Shown here in pieces: positions 11,300-22,210 of a stretch of 64,000 nucleotides of DNA; the first letter of the stretch is position 1; each line of letters opens with the position of its first letter. The position numbers were made by a program, and so were the translations under genes. The stretch is from Haliotis asinina (lineage: Eukaryota > Mollusca > Gastropoda > Lepetellida > Haliotidae). The notes under the pieces were generated by a model that made no database searches, was not told the DNA's origin, and saw only the letters and a program-made list of their open reading frames with translations. The stretch covers positions 18,988,001 to 19,052,000 of the forward strand of contig NC_090295.1 of NCBI RefSeq assembly GCF_037392515.1, written 5' to 3'.

Positions 11300-12065
11300 A
11301 GTCATCTTTCCGTCATTACTTTTATCCATCTCTGGGCACTCCTTATCATGTAAATAATTCTGTAAGTTGTGGTTATTGCACAGTCCAGCAGAAGACGGGG
11401 TGCTGACATAAGGGAGAATGTGGTGTCTTCATTCCACTTTTCACTTGGTGCATCCCTGGTGGACCCCCTAAAACCTTTTCGAGATACCAGTTTCTTCTGA
11501 GGTTTTTGCAAATCAGGAGGATCTTGAAACAAAAGACCACAGTCATCATAAGATGGCATGGTTGAGAGGTGTTCTTCTCCACACGTATGAAATGATGTGT
11601 GTTAACTGGATACATCTGTCTCGCCAAAGTCGTGATGGGTTGTTGATCCTCAGGGTTACTGAACAGAAACCGGTAATGACAGTTCCTTCGATGTGTATGA
11701 CCTTCACTGTCATGCAAGTTTTGGTTCAAGACAGTCACTGAGAGATTACGAAGATGACTTAATTCCATACACAGATCAGTTTTTGCTGGCTGTTGACACT
11801 ACCACATTCAGGATGCTGAGGTCCAGAAACGCCTCCTTTTCCAGCTTGGAAGGAATGCTTTGATGAAATTCAACATAGGTATATAACATGGGTTTAACTG
11901 ACGTTATACAAGGGATGCCATCGTTTGTAGAGCCACATAATACGTTCAACATAAGGTTTAATGTTCATCCATTCTAGAAGTTGCTTCATGAAGTAGGTTT
12001 TCCTACAGGAGGTCGGCCCTGAGACAATCAGGGTAAATGGGTGTAACAGTTTAAATTCATCACCC
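11300..12065 (-). mobile_element. Polinton-like packaging ATPase relic, U1
   Basis: The - strand reads like an FtsK/HerA-type packaging ATPase of Polinton/Maverick elements: a P-loop-like GPTSC region near the right end and a later stretch with the theme LARQMYPVNT. It is broken in several places and is a fossil. It is shared with U2 (31380-32110), so it predates that duplication. Family assignment is from memory of the motif pattern only. Confidence 0.45.
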
Positions 12066-12179
12066 ACATGTTGCTACTGTTGCTGTTGTTGCTGCTCCTG
12101 GAGATCTTCTCCTGAATGTTTTGTTCGAATTTGACCGGACTAGTCATGAGCCCAAGCATAATTGTTCAGAGCATACGGG

Positions 12180-13310
12180 AAAGGGATGCATGTTCACAAG
12201 TCGGGAGTCCTACGACTAAAGGCACCTTTAGCCTTTTGTCTCGGTTGTAGCTAAAATCTCTTTTAGCTATAGACTACACTTTCTCTCTTCAACCTGCCTT
12301 TATCCTGTTGAACGACTTGTTGGGTGGGCGCTGGGAGAAAAAAACGTGTTTGTTGAAGGCGAATAGAGCCATCTTGACCCCTTGCTTTTCGTAATTGATG
12401 ACATAATCATCCACATTAGTATAGAGATTTTGGGATAGCGCTTGGCCTGCAATTAGTAATGTTGGCACATTCCTTAGGGTGGTGGAATCGAAATAAAAAT
12501 TTAAAAAATCTTAGGGTCTCCAGTATCTCCTGTTCATTTTGTTGTTCCAGTTGAATATTGACTCTCAGGTTGCAGATCAAATGTCACTGACACGGCTCCA
12601 CGGCGAAATGAAGGTAGATTTCCCCCATGGCCCTTCATATAGATGAGCACAGTCTGTACATTTATTTCACTTTGATGTGATATGTCTTAAGGAGGAGGAC
12701 CACTATAAGTGAATCATATTTCACAGCGTTTAACCTTGGGTTGAAAGTAAAACGAATAAAAATATCATTCAGTGAATGTCCTCTGGCTTTCATCATCACA
12801 TGAAACAAAACATGCAGTCTACAGGTTTTACTGGTTTTGACTTTGATGCATGTGTATACTATGTTGGAAAGACGCACCATTCCTTTGTAGTATTGCGTGG
12901 AATGTCCTTGGATAATACTCAGCCCTTCTTGCCAAACTGTCAAAAAGCTTCTGTATGTTTCGAATCTGGGACCCAAATAGCTATCCAGTGTTGTTCATGT
13001 TGATGAGAGGCGTGGTTATTCAAACTGAATCCTTTGGGATATATGTGGATATGGTTCGTTTTGTATCATGGGCAGCGAGCACTTTCATTTTCATCTAGTC
13101 AGTAACACTGTCCTTGTTGAAGAAACATTGCAATTTGTCGTGTATTCATGGTGGTAATTGTTAGGTCAACTGAAAAATGATCTGACCAGTAATGAAAGTG
13201 ATCCGAAATGAAGGGGTTTTGTAATTAAAATAGAAAGGGGATGAAACTAGTTTGTGGTACTGAAACATGAGCTTGATTGGTCCAAAATAATGGTTTGATG
13301 TGACAGTGTG
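12180..13310 (-). mobile_element. Further Polinton-like fossil segments, U1
   Basis: Several - strand coding relics in the same orientation as the ATPase relic. Parts recur in U3 (46430-46960) and U4 (62180-62400). Individual genes cannot be assigned with confidence. The region is broken and non-functional. Confidence 0.35.
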
Positions 13311-13311
13311 A

Positions 13312-13402
13312 TGTGTCATGCCGTTTCTTACGGGGTCATTGAACCCCAGTCGGCATGAAAGTATCCGTGCGTGCGTGCGTGTGTGTGTGTGTGTGTGTGT
13401 GT
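13312..13402 (+). repeat. Left arm of a 1.7-kb inverted repeat, U1
   Basis: TGTGTCATGCCGTTTCTTAC through CATGAAAGTATCCGTGCGTG, then (GT)n. This is the reverse complement of 14862-14980, so the two arms could pair over roughly 60 bp plus the microsatellite. Confidence 0.85.
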
Positions 13403-13439
13403 TTGTGTGAGTGCGTGTGTGTATTTTAGTGTTTGTGGA

Positions 13440-13720
13440 GATGGTTCGTCTACAGATATCTCATAATTGACTTTCTTTTTATCCCAAGGGTTCAATTTGG
13501 TCCTTGTAGAACTAGTTTGATGGGGGATGACAGGGCACGGAGATATTTCCCAGGTTATCTCCAACAGTTGTGCACTTGCCACAGCAAGATATTGATTAGC
13601 CTCTCTTGTGACATTGTGACATTCTTCTGGTAACAGAACTGTCAAGAAGAACCTGAGGTTTACCTTTCTGTCTCAGGGCAGAGACAACGTTCCTTGGCCC
13701 GACCATATATAAGAAGAATA
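13440..13720 (-). mobile_element. Polinton-like fossil segment, U1
   Basis: A - strand coding relic, also in U2 at about 32260-32540 and in part in U3 and U4 near 46960 and 62420. Broken. It probably belongs to the same old element. Confidence 0.3.
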
Positions 13721-13776
13721 CAATACTATCCTAACTAAATAACTCATTCCTATAGATATACTATTCAAAAATAGGC

Positions 13777-13986
13777 GTGCTGTTTAGACCACGAGTCAAT
13801 ACGCCAGCCCAGGATCGCTACATACGGGTCCTTCATTTACGCGATCGTACAACTACAGGTGAGGCCACAGCAGCCAGGATACCAGGACTGAGGAGGATAT
13901 CGGGACAAACTGAGCGGAGCAGGTTGAGGGAACATGGACCACGAGCCATAACCCTATCCATGTTGTACGCACATAGGAAAGCATGA
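13777..13986 (+). mobile_element. Tc1/mariner transposase N-terminal fragment, U1 only
   Basis: The frame reads QDRYIRVLHLRDRTTTGEAT, then a second helix-turn-helix part ending RSRLREHGPRA. This matches the N-terminal paired-like DNA-binding domain of Tc1 transposases (usual pattern RTVRNRLREHGLRARRP). No catalytic domain follows. It is a different family from the - strand relic at 7440-8065. Confidence 0.75.
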
Positions 13987-14079
13987 AACTTCCCTGTGGT
14001 ATTTTTGCTTGTAATATGTGGTGTGAGTTACCAACTAACGAACACTATATGCTTGCAAAATGACTTTTGTGAAAAATTA

Positions 14080-14860
14080 CAAGGGTTCTCTAAACGCACC
14101 TATTCATTACCAGAGATTGTCTTTGACTTGTATCACTTCGTGCGTATATTGATCATTGTTCCTGGGAAGACCGCTTCACATTTAACACTGACGTTAGTTT
14201 CATTTTCAAACGGGTTCTTCCCTGTAGATTAGCTCAACATGATTTTAATGACAGTATGCAAATCCTTTCCTTTGCACTATATGTTGTATCTTGCCTGTAA
14301 ATATGATGTTACCGAATATGTAATCGTATCTCATCTGCATTTCTTACTAAATTGGTCCTATCTTGTAAAAGATAAAGTCTGAAAGTTTGAAGCAAATGTC
14401 GTTACCTCTGAACTAAACCACAGGTATTCTCTCTTACGCAATCCAGCTGCTGGTAACAATCTTTAGTTAATAGTTCTTAATGATTCAGATTATTTCTATG
14501 ACATATCCTATCGTATCCGTTTAAGTACCTTTGCTGTACAAGCTACAGAATGCGTGTGTGGCACATCTACTTATGATATTGTAGAATATTTATGTCTCTT
14601 TATGTCCACAAACGGAATGTAACAGAGAATGTACTTTCAATTCTTATTGATCTACTGGATGTTACAACCTTTCTTCTGAGTGTCTGGAATGATGATGACG
14701 ATGATGATGATGATAATGTGCTGATTAGTTTTCTACTTGGAGGAGTGCCAAATGACAACATTAAAGACCTTGACATTGCTTTATGGAATCAATGTATGAA
14801 AGTCCCAGGTAAAGCTCTTCATGAATGGAAACGATATTTCTACACATGTTACAAGATTCA
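14080..14860 (+). mobile_element. Possible LINE ORF2 C-terminal fragment, U1 only
   Basis: Around 14520-14850 the + strand reads STFAVQATECVCGTSTYDIVE in two overlapping frames, a pattern like the cysteine knuckle after the reverse transcriptase of LINE ORF2 proteins. No reverse transcriptase core is visible. It sits between the arms of the 13312/14980 inverted repeat. Confidence 0.35.
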
Positions 14861-14861
<1 letters not shown>

Positions 14862-14920
<59 letters not shown>

Positions 14921-14980
14921 CGCACGGATACTTTCATGCCGACTGGGGTTCAATGAACCCGTAAGAAACGGCATGACACA
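14862..14980 (-). repeat. Right arm of the 1.7-kb inverted repeat, U1
   Basis: (AC)n followed by CACGCACGGATACTTTCATG and CGTAAGAAACGGCATGACAC, the inverse of the left arm. Confidence 0.85.
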
Positions 14981-14984
14981 CTAA

Positions 14985-15100
14985 TACACACACAGAGAGT
15001 ACTACACACTCAAACACACTAACACACAGAAATAAATTAGCACTAACACACACAAACCAACACACTAACACTAACACTAACACTAACACTAACACAGAGG
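14985..15100. repeat. Low-complexity ACACTA/ACTAAC tract, U1
   Basis: Mixed CACACA and CACTAA words ending in about five ACTAAC hexamers. The longer counterpart in U2 is at 33340-33660. Confidence 0.9.
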
Positions 15101-15364
15101 TCTTGTTTTACGGATTTTTGTAAAGTAGGGGGGAATAGAAACCTATAAAAGATTCCTTCTAAATGGTAAAAGTATTTTACGTTTGTCAATTTTTGAAGGG
15201 TTTATGGTTAAAAATAAAATTTACTTTTGTGTGGTAACTTTACATCTTTGACCGATAAAAATATTAAGATCGCCCTTTTAGCGTTGAAAACCAACTTTTT
15301 TCTTATTCTTTAAAACACATGACTTCGTAAAACAAGACATAAAACTGACCTGGAATGCATTTGG

Positions 15365-15515
15365 GAACCGATGACATGCGTCAATCAAGTCATCGAACCA
15401 GAACACCCTATCCCGTCAGAAGCCTTTTACGACAAGCATAGTCGTCTTTTAAGGCAAGCATGGCTTGCTAAAGGCCTACTCTACCCCGGAACATTCACGG
15501 GTATATAAATACAAG
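15365..15515 (-). mobile_element. SINE family B fragment, right part of U1
   Basis: It keeps GATGACATGCGTCAATC, TTACGACAAGCATAG and GAACATTCACGGG. The tail half seen in U2 to U4 is missing here. Confidence 0.65.
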
Positions 15516-15629
15516 ACTATTCACTAAATGCACTACGCCCCTTCCATCTTAACTTTCTAGTCAGTTAGAATGTATGAAGCTATTGTACAGTTCTAATTTT
15601 AAGCATATAACTCTTGTGAAAGACCTGAT

Positions 15630-16330
15630 GCTCTGTGCCAGAACTCTCAGAGCTCAGAACTGCTTATTCTCATGAGATAAAAATACAATACATTTACATA
15701 ACATACAAGACAGCATCATACATGGTAGTAAGATGTAAGATAGCGATTTCATTTTTTAAATGCGTTATTTCAGTAATTTAGAAAGGCCTTTAAGGTCGCT
15801 TTATGCTGGTGGTAGACAAGAGCTTTTTATGAATTGACACATTTGGGAATTCTGGGTATTTTGTGTTCAGAGATTGTTCTTGCAGTTGGAGAAAAGCTTC
15901 ACATCTGAACAAATAGCGAAACTCATCTCCAACAGCGTTTGATACACAAAACGGACACTGTCGATCTTCACGTGGAATGCCCAACCATCGGCCAGTCTCA
16001 TCTGGCAAATTATGGTTAAATGTTCTAAACTTCAAAATAGGGTAGTATATAGTTTTTGGAAGAAGAAGATAGTTTTCTAAGATTGGTTGGGTTTTGAAAT
16101 ATATATAGTAATCCCCCTTAGAACTTGAATCAACTTGAGACGTCCAATTTGGAAAGAACTGCGCTCTGTAGGTGTTTTTGACCAGTGAGACAAGCCCGTT
16201 ACATGCCTCTACTCAGAAAATTAATCCCTAATTACTCCCAGTTGATAATTTGTGATGTAGTTCACACGAGGTGTACTTCTATGGGAGTGAACCATTGGAT
16301 GCACGTTTGGAAGGAATCCGTTTGATTTCA
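15630..16330 (-). mobile_element. LINE ORF2 C-terminus and 3' end, U1
   Basis: The - strand reads KFRTFNHNLP, then GRWLGIPREDRQCPFC and GDEFRYLFRCEAF, the cysteine/histidine region found after the reverse transcriptase in many marine-invertebrate LINEs. A short 3' UTR follows, ending near repeated TTCTGAG words. It is 5' truncated, with no reverse transcriptase core. Homologues lie near the right end of every unit. Confidence 0.8.
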
Positions 16331-16339
16331 TTTTAGACA

Positions 16340-17173
16340 GATGAACTGCTCACTAACACAAAATCTAATAACCCTCATTTTCCACAGTCGCATGAAATCG
16401 ACAGACCAAGTTTAATGAATTGGACACTCGATTCAAAACGTTGTTTATTAACAAACGATCAGTATTTTGTTGTCACTTTTCGGCGTATGTTTTAAGATGG
16501 GGACAACTTGTTGGTAGAACAGTCAGGTGTGCGAGCTGCACATGTGGAATGTAAATTTCACCACACACACTTGTTCTATACCTGGCTGAATTTCAATGTG
16601 GAAAGGTAGCGATAAAAACAGAAACATATTTAACACGTTTTACATTTTGCACCTGGTTTAGGTTTTGATTAACATATCCATTTCTCTTAAAAGTCTTTTG
16701 TTGGAAATGAATGACATGCCTTTGATATACATCACAAATTCTTTCAAATCGCGATTGTCAAGACTTTGGGATAAAACGTACTTTGCAAACATAGTTCTCT
16801 AAAATGCGTCGTGTGGACTTCTGACAAGTCTTTACTTTACATCAAAATCGTATTTGCTCATTTAAAGAACAATTAAAGTTTGATTGTCTGTCTGTATTCA
16901 ACAAGTATTGCTTCCACCGTTGTTTTTACGTTTACGCTGCACTCAGCTAAGGGGCCTAATCTACCAAGCTTCTATTGCTTCTTTCTCTCTTATGCAGATG
17001 CCAATATCCTACGGAATATTCTCTTATGTCAGTTGGCATCTTGTTTATTAACACACTGGTGAAGCGAAATAGGGTCTAACGTCGTACTGGAAAATATCAG
17101 ACTCATGGCGATGTGAATGCGTGGGTATGTGTGGCTGGCTGCTTATACTAGCCAAGATTTCGACCGGTTTAAT
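16340..17173. other. Intergenic, right end of U1, no gene seen
   Basis: Well conserved in all four units (for example GGGGACAACTTGTTGG, present also at the end of the window). No coding frame or RNA gene is recognised. Confidence 0.5.
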
Positions 17174-17851
17174 AGTGCTAGCTCACTGAGATACCACGCT
17201 GCAGTTAATCACGAATGATATTGAATACCCCACTTAGACACATTATAGCCCGAGCAGTCCTTGCTGTACCCATACCCTCAGCGCCACACAGGGACCAAGA
17301 AGTACCATATTTTAACAGTGTAATCATAATGTTAACTATTCGGATGAATCCTTGTAACATTCCCGTTTATTGTGAACATGTTCAAAACTCTCGATCGAGA
17401 TATATTTGGTATGGAAAAAAATCACCCGCCATTTGAGGTACATGGGAACTGCATTCTAAGTACTTTTACAACATTCTAATTACATTCTAAGTATTCTTTG
17501 TGCACTCTAACTGCGTTGTAAATATTCCAGACATACACGAGGGAGAATAAAAGGGAAAAGTCACTTCAAATTCTATTTTTGACATTCCCTCTCGAATGGG
17601 TTTCGAATTTTGGATTTATTTATGTGAGTGTTTCTCCTTGATTTTTGTCAGTTTGTCATTTTGATATAAGTGTGAGGGGAAGCACCTTTGGGATACGACA
17701 CTACGGTGTCGACTATCAATCACACACTCCGGGCACGTCACTAGACACATAAAACAAAGGATATTTGGTACGTAAGAACTTAAGAACCTAGGTTGTACTT
17801 ACAGTAGTGATAGTAGTGTTCGTCACATGAATGTTGCATGAACTAATCAAA

Positions 17852-17963
17852 CACGTGATTGTCGTGTCTATTTAATTTTCAATCCGTAAATTTACAGACA
17901 GCATAAACGTGTCATCTGAGCGTTACAACTGCATCACGTGACGCTCCCCTGAGTGTATAAAAG
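17852..17963 (+). promoter_or_regulatory. Promoter of copy 2 (two E-boxes and TATA box)
   Basis: CACGTG at 17852-17857 and again at 17935-17940, then TATAAAAG at 17956-17963. The distal E-box lies in the segment deleted from copy 1. Confidence 0.75.
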
Positions 17964-18032
17964 AGAAACGGTTCGAAAAGGAGTTTATCAGACAAATTAT
18001 CACAGATACATCTACAACGAAACACTTCCAGA

Positions 18033-19319
18033 ATGATCCTGCAAGTAGTACTACTCCTCGCTTGCCTGTCTGGTGCCATTGTCAGCACCGGTGCCTGTTG
18101 TCCTCCATCCCGTTTCAACGCATTCCAGTACGTCACTATTGTCAACTCTACCACAAGAACACGTGTAAGTATACCTTCTGTTAATCTTCCTTTCCTTATG
18201 AAAAAACTCTCTTCTTTTCGTAAACTGAATCTGCGTGGGGATGAGCGGTCGGATAGCCTAGAGGTCAAAGGGCTTGCTCGTCACTCCTAAGGTTCAGGAT
18301 CGATCGGGCATAATGGGTACACATGGGTAAAATGTGTGAAGACCACTTTTGGTGTACCCGTCGTGAAATGTTGCTAAAAGTGGCATAAACCATATGTAGC
18401 ACACACTCACTGCATGGCGATATAATATCATCATATTTTGAAATCATCTTTACCATTATGAAGCAGAGAATTTAAATATAGCAGGAAAGAAGTCAATGAA
18501 CCACATGGAATCAAAGCAAATGTCAGGACTGGGAAATATACCAGCTAATTATTTGAGTAACGATGTACCTTAATAACTAGAGACCAACCCCGCTCTCTTG
18601 CAAGATAATGGATTTAGTGAGTTATTATTTAACGTCACATCGACAGAATTTCAGTCATGTCATATCGTGACTAATTGAAGGTCTAAATACATGAAATATA
18701 CATTTAAATGATATAGACGTGTCGACAGCAAAACCACTAGCATATCACTGAAACAAAATATGAAACTAGCATGTAACTCTAAGTTGAAATTTTGAACAGA
18801 ACAACGGACTGTAGATAGCCTGAAACTAAAGGTAATAACATTGATAGATTTATTGTTGGGCCTACCACATGCACCACCATGTCTCAAAGATTCACAATAA
18901 TTCTTCATACTTAAGGAAATGTCACAGAACCTATTTGAAAGAAGTATGTGTAATATCGTTTGGATTCTCTGACCTCATCGTTTTTCTGTGACGTTTTAAA
19001 TGTCAGAAACTGAACCAGAATCAGAGTTGAATTCTTGTAAAATATGTATATGTACTTTTTGTACCAGCCTTCCACGTGGCAAAGTTAAGGAAATCCTTCA
19101 CTAGTTCCATGGACGTCCTGACTGATAAAATGTTGGGGCAAAGCATTTCCACACGATGTAGATATCCCCAAGGACACTAAATTACATATTCATTTACACG
19201 AATGAGAATTCTTCCCTATTTTCTCTTCATTTCATTAGTATTTCTTGTATCTTGCCACTGGTTGAAGAGGATTCGCTTACATTTTTTCGAACACTGATAT
19301 CACTACTAATTTATAAAGG

Positions 19320-19374
<55 letters not shown>

Positions 19375-22206
19375 AGACACAGACACAAACACACACAGAC
19401 ACACGTACTGCAATATCGCTGAGTACAACGCCAAACCATACTGAGAGAAATAAACAAAGCAATCATTTCTTTAATATTTTCCAGTTTTATTGTTAATATC
19501 TGGCCTAGAGTTAAAACATTTAGAAACAGGTGTGATATTTATCTTGTTCCAGACTGAGTTAGGCACCACTACAGCATTGTAACGGTTGGGGACAGCAGAA
19601 ACAGGCTTCACACATTGTACCCATGCATGGATTGGAAACTGTGTTTTCGGTGTAACAAGCGAACGCTTAAACACTATGCTACAATCCCGCCCCTGTTCAT
19701 TGCTGAAGCACCGACACTATAATTGGGAGTTCTTGAAATGGCATGGTCACCTTTTGATTTGCATGAACTTTTTTGACAAAATGTCTTTATTTATATATTT
19801 CTACGATGACATTTTACAACATCTCCTGGACACATGTATTCAGGGCTTGTACTACATGGTCTACGACGGTCCCAACGAACGATACCTCCTCACCGGCGAC
19901 CGCCTTAAGAATCTATACGGCACCACGAAAGTAATCTACGACTACAAGAAGGTGAGGTGACAACCGATGTGCTTTACGACTGGACTTGATTGATTGTTTG
20001 TTTGACGCCGCACTCGACAATATTCCATCTATTTTGATCGGAAGTGGATCATGAAATCCAGGGATCAACTGCATGAACATTGATCTTCGCAGTTGGCATA
20101 CCATGGCATGTGTCAACCAATGGATTCATGATAAACTTTAGCGTGGTATCCCAGTGGATAAGAACGAAACAGTTTATTTTCAATTTCAAGACATACACAT
20201 ATTTCTTTCATGATAATGATGACTATGGGCCTATGTCAAAAAGACTGGTTATTTAACATTTCGAAACAATATTGTTTGTTTACAGGGAATTGCTTACAAT
20301 ATAGACGTGCAGAAACGCTCTTGTACAACATTCCCCCTTCATGGAAAATTCGAGGATCAGGAGAACGTTTGTGTTCCACGTGAGTCATTTCAAAGTATAT
20401 ATTTCAATGTTCTGTCCATAGATCACAACCTTTGATCAAAATTTAGAGTAGACACCCCATTTGAAATTCTCAAGAGTACACTAAAACGGTCGTGTAACGT
20501 GTGGAATAGATTGTGTGTCATTACACCATCAACCACGTTTTTACCTGGCATAGATGGCCTCTCAGCAGAAAATGGGTACTTGGTGAGATAAGTCATGTGA
20601 CTATTAATCTTCTTGCGCCTAACAGGCAGCTTGGGTTATCCGGGGTAGTAATGATCAGAATGTCAATATATACATGCACTTAACAGATGAAAATGATTTA
20701 CGACTTCCTTTAGATTGCAAGAACATTGCTGATCCATTTGTGACCAATAATTTACATTTCGAAGTCTTCCTAGAATATTGTGTCAAACAACAAACAAACA
20801 AGCAACACACCACCCATATATGAAATGATCGCATCCTGTCTTGACTTCAAAATTGCCGCTGTTCATTACGAGGAAAATGGGTACCCGGCGGGTGCCGTTG
20901 ACCATTGTCCTTCTAACGCCGAACGAACAGCTTGGGTTGTTCGGGGTAGTAATGACTGTTTCGACTACACAGTTTGGTCAAGATATTAAGTTACATGTAC
21001 TTAATATAGCATTATTATCGTTATCTTAAATAATAATGTTCATTCTCAGGCGACGCCGTGTACACCGGTCGATCAGCCTACGGCTTCGATCAAGGCGCAC
21101 TGCATTCATGGTCATATGAATATAACAGGACCCACCCCGACGGGAGGCACCAGAATATCGAGACAACTGTGACGAAGGAAAACTGCATACCAATAGTCAC
21201 CACAACGATCTCAACAGACGCAGCAGGTTGGTATGGAAGCGTTAGGGGGTGAATGAGTGTGTTTGTTTAGTTCTACTCCGTCTTCAGCAATATTCCAGCA
21301 ACATCACAGCGGGTGACACCAGAAATGGGTTTCACACATTGTAGCCATGTGGGGATTCGAACCTGGGTTTTCGGCGTGACAAGCTGACGCTTAAGCAGTT
21401 GACTTACCGATAAATAATAGTTATTATTTAGCGTCACATTTGAAAAGCAATAAATTCAGAATGTAAAAACCTGTGGGTTTTTTTAACAGTAAAATATGTA
21501 GTTATACATTATTAGAAAGCTGTCAGCGAAGAATAGCATAACAAGATCAAATGAATTAAAACTAGTGTCACTTGCTTAATCATTTCCAAACAGAGCAATA
21601 TAAAATCGGGCTACAGAGCGCCAGAAACTGAAGGTAGATCGCCATGCTTGAGGCCATATGGGGTAACATTACTTTTCAAACCGCATGGACCCCAGTCGGA
21701 TTTACATAAGCATAAGCATGAGTGAGTGAGGGGGGAGAGGAGAGTTTAGTTAGTGGGTGGCCGGAATACTTAGTGAGTGAGTGAGTGAGTGAGTGAGTGA
21801 GTGAGTGAGTGAGTGAGCTATCATTAGAACAGTGGTCCAGCAAATATGTCCTTACCCATAAAGGCTTGAATTAGAACTGGTCTTCACAGACCTATGTTTT
21901 TCGTAAAAAGCGACTAACGAGATTAAGTGGTCACTTGCTTGACACATGCCGTAGTATCCCAAATACGGAGGCGAATGCTCATGATGGTGACCACGGGGTT
22001 GTCTGGTGAAGTCACGATTATTTACAGACCGCTGCCACATAGTTTGAATATAGCCGAGGGCAGCGTTAAACAATTAACAATAAATCAAACTAATGTACTC
22101 TTTCTCTCCAGGAGGAAACTCTCTTCACATACTCGGATACAACGACTTCTATCCAGGCATCAGAGATATCAGCATGTTGGACATTCCGTCATACTGCCGT
22201 GCCTGA
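18033..22206 (+). CDS. EPDR: Ependymin-related protein, copy 2, intact
   Basis: Exons 18033-18164, 19844-19951, 20286-20379, 21050-21226 and 22112-22206 give 201 residues with no break. Residues 1-18 look like a signal peptide (MILQVVLLLACLSGAIVS). The mature part has six cysteines (22, 23, 93, 109, 157, 199) and two N-glycosylation sequons (NST at 38, NRT at 137). Family marks are the CC..P pair near the start, YNIDVQKRSC, the QGALHSW stretch, the TTTIST strand and the final PSYC, which follow the ependymin pattern (YEID..SC, QGL.V..W, PAYC). Ependymins are secreted, Ca-binding glycoproteins; abalone members have been reported from shell tissue. The start is the only ATG before the signal peptide and lies 77 bases after the TATA box. 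The biological role of this copy is not shown by the sequence. Confidence 0.92.
18240..18415 (+). mobile_element. tRNA-derived SINE (family A), intron 1 of copy 2
   Basis: Same insertion site as in copies 1, 3 and 4, so it predates the duplications. The A-box region GATAGCCTAGAGG is clear and the B-box is weakened to AGGATCGATCG. Confidence 0.78.
18490..18905. other. Copy 2-specific stretch in intron 1
   Basis: Not matched at this place in the other copies, which have other sequence here. No gene or repeat family recognised. After about 18910 the sequence rejoins that of copy 4 (51547 on). Confidence 0.45.
19322..19402. repeat. (AC)n microsatellite, intron 1 of copy 2
   Basis: About 24 pure CA units, then AGACAC and AAACAC variants. 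Confidence 0.97.
19585..19700 (-). mobile_element. SINE family A head fragment, intron 1 of copy 2
   Basis: Reverse-oriented: CACACATTGTACCCATGC, a B-box relic in GGATTGGAAAC and an A-box relic in AACACTATGCTAC. Also in copies 3 and 4 but absent from copy 1. Confidence 0.65.
19986..20125 (-). mobile_element. SINE family B fragment, intron 2 of copy 2
   Basis: Same site as in copy 1 (tail TTTGACGCCGCACTCG), shortened at its right end. Confidence 0.65.
20626..20989 (+). other. Open intronic segments with repeated AWV-RGSND theme, copy 2
   Basis: After a good acceptor (CTTGCGCCTAACAG) a frame of 65 codons runs from 20626 to a TGA at 20821: AWVIRGSNDQNVNIYMHLTD and on to FLEYCVKQ. About 300 bases later a second frame contains PAGAVDHCPSNAERTAWVVR then GSNDCFDY, repeating the same theme. 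Joined to exon 3 in its phase, the first segment would hit a stop after seven codons, so it is not a normal coding exon. It may be a relic of another gene or a poison exon. Confidence 0.35.
21262..21400 (-). mobile_element. SINE family A, intron 4 of copy 2
   Basis: Tail first, then GTGACACCAGAAATGGG and GGGGATTCGAACCTGGG, a well-kept B-box complement. Confidence 0.75.
21772..21821. repeat. (GAGT)n expansion, intron 4 of copy 2
   Basis: About twelve GAGT units, the longest of the four copies. Confidence 0.95.
21855..22075 (+). mobile_element. SINE family B, intron 4 of copy 2
   Basis: Forward-oriented, ending about 35 bases before exon 5 as in the other copies. Confidence 0.75.
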
Positions 22207-22210
22207 TACT

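Larger units (their letters stand above)
1..17173. repeat. Tandem duplication unit U1
   Basis: The first bases of the window match 17174, 36050 and 49014, and the order of shared blocks then repeats. U1 holds ependymin-related copy 1. Compared with its sisters it has a block at about 13312-14980 bounded by inverted repeats, keeps the longest Polinton-like remains, and lacks the right end of the foldback element. Borders are set where the window begins, so the true recombination point is unknown. Confidence 0.9.

Noticed and set aside
15040-15100. ACTAAC hexamers as a telomere-like tract
   Set aside because: The repeat is short, mixed with CA runs, and does not match the TTAGGG telomere repeat known in molluscs.
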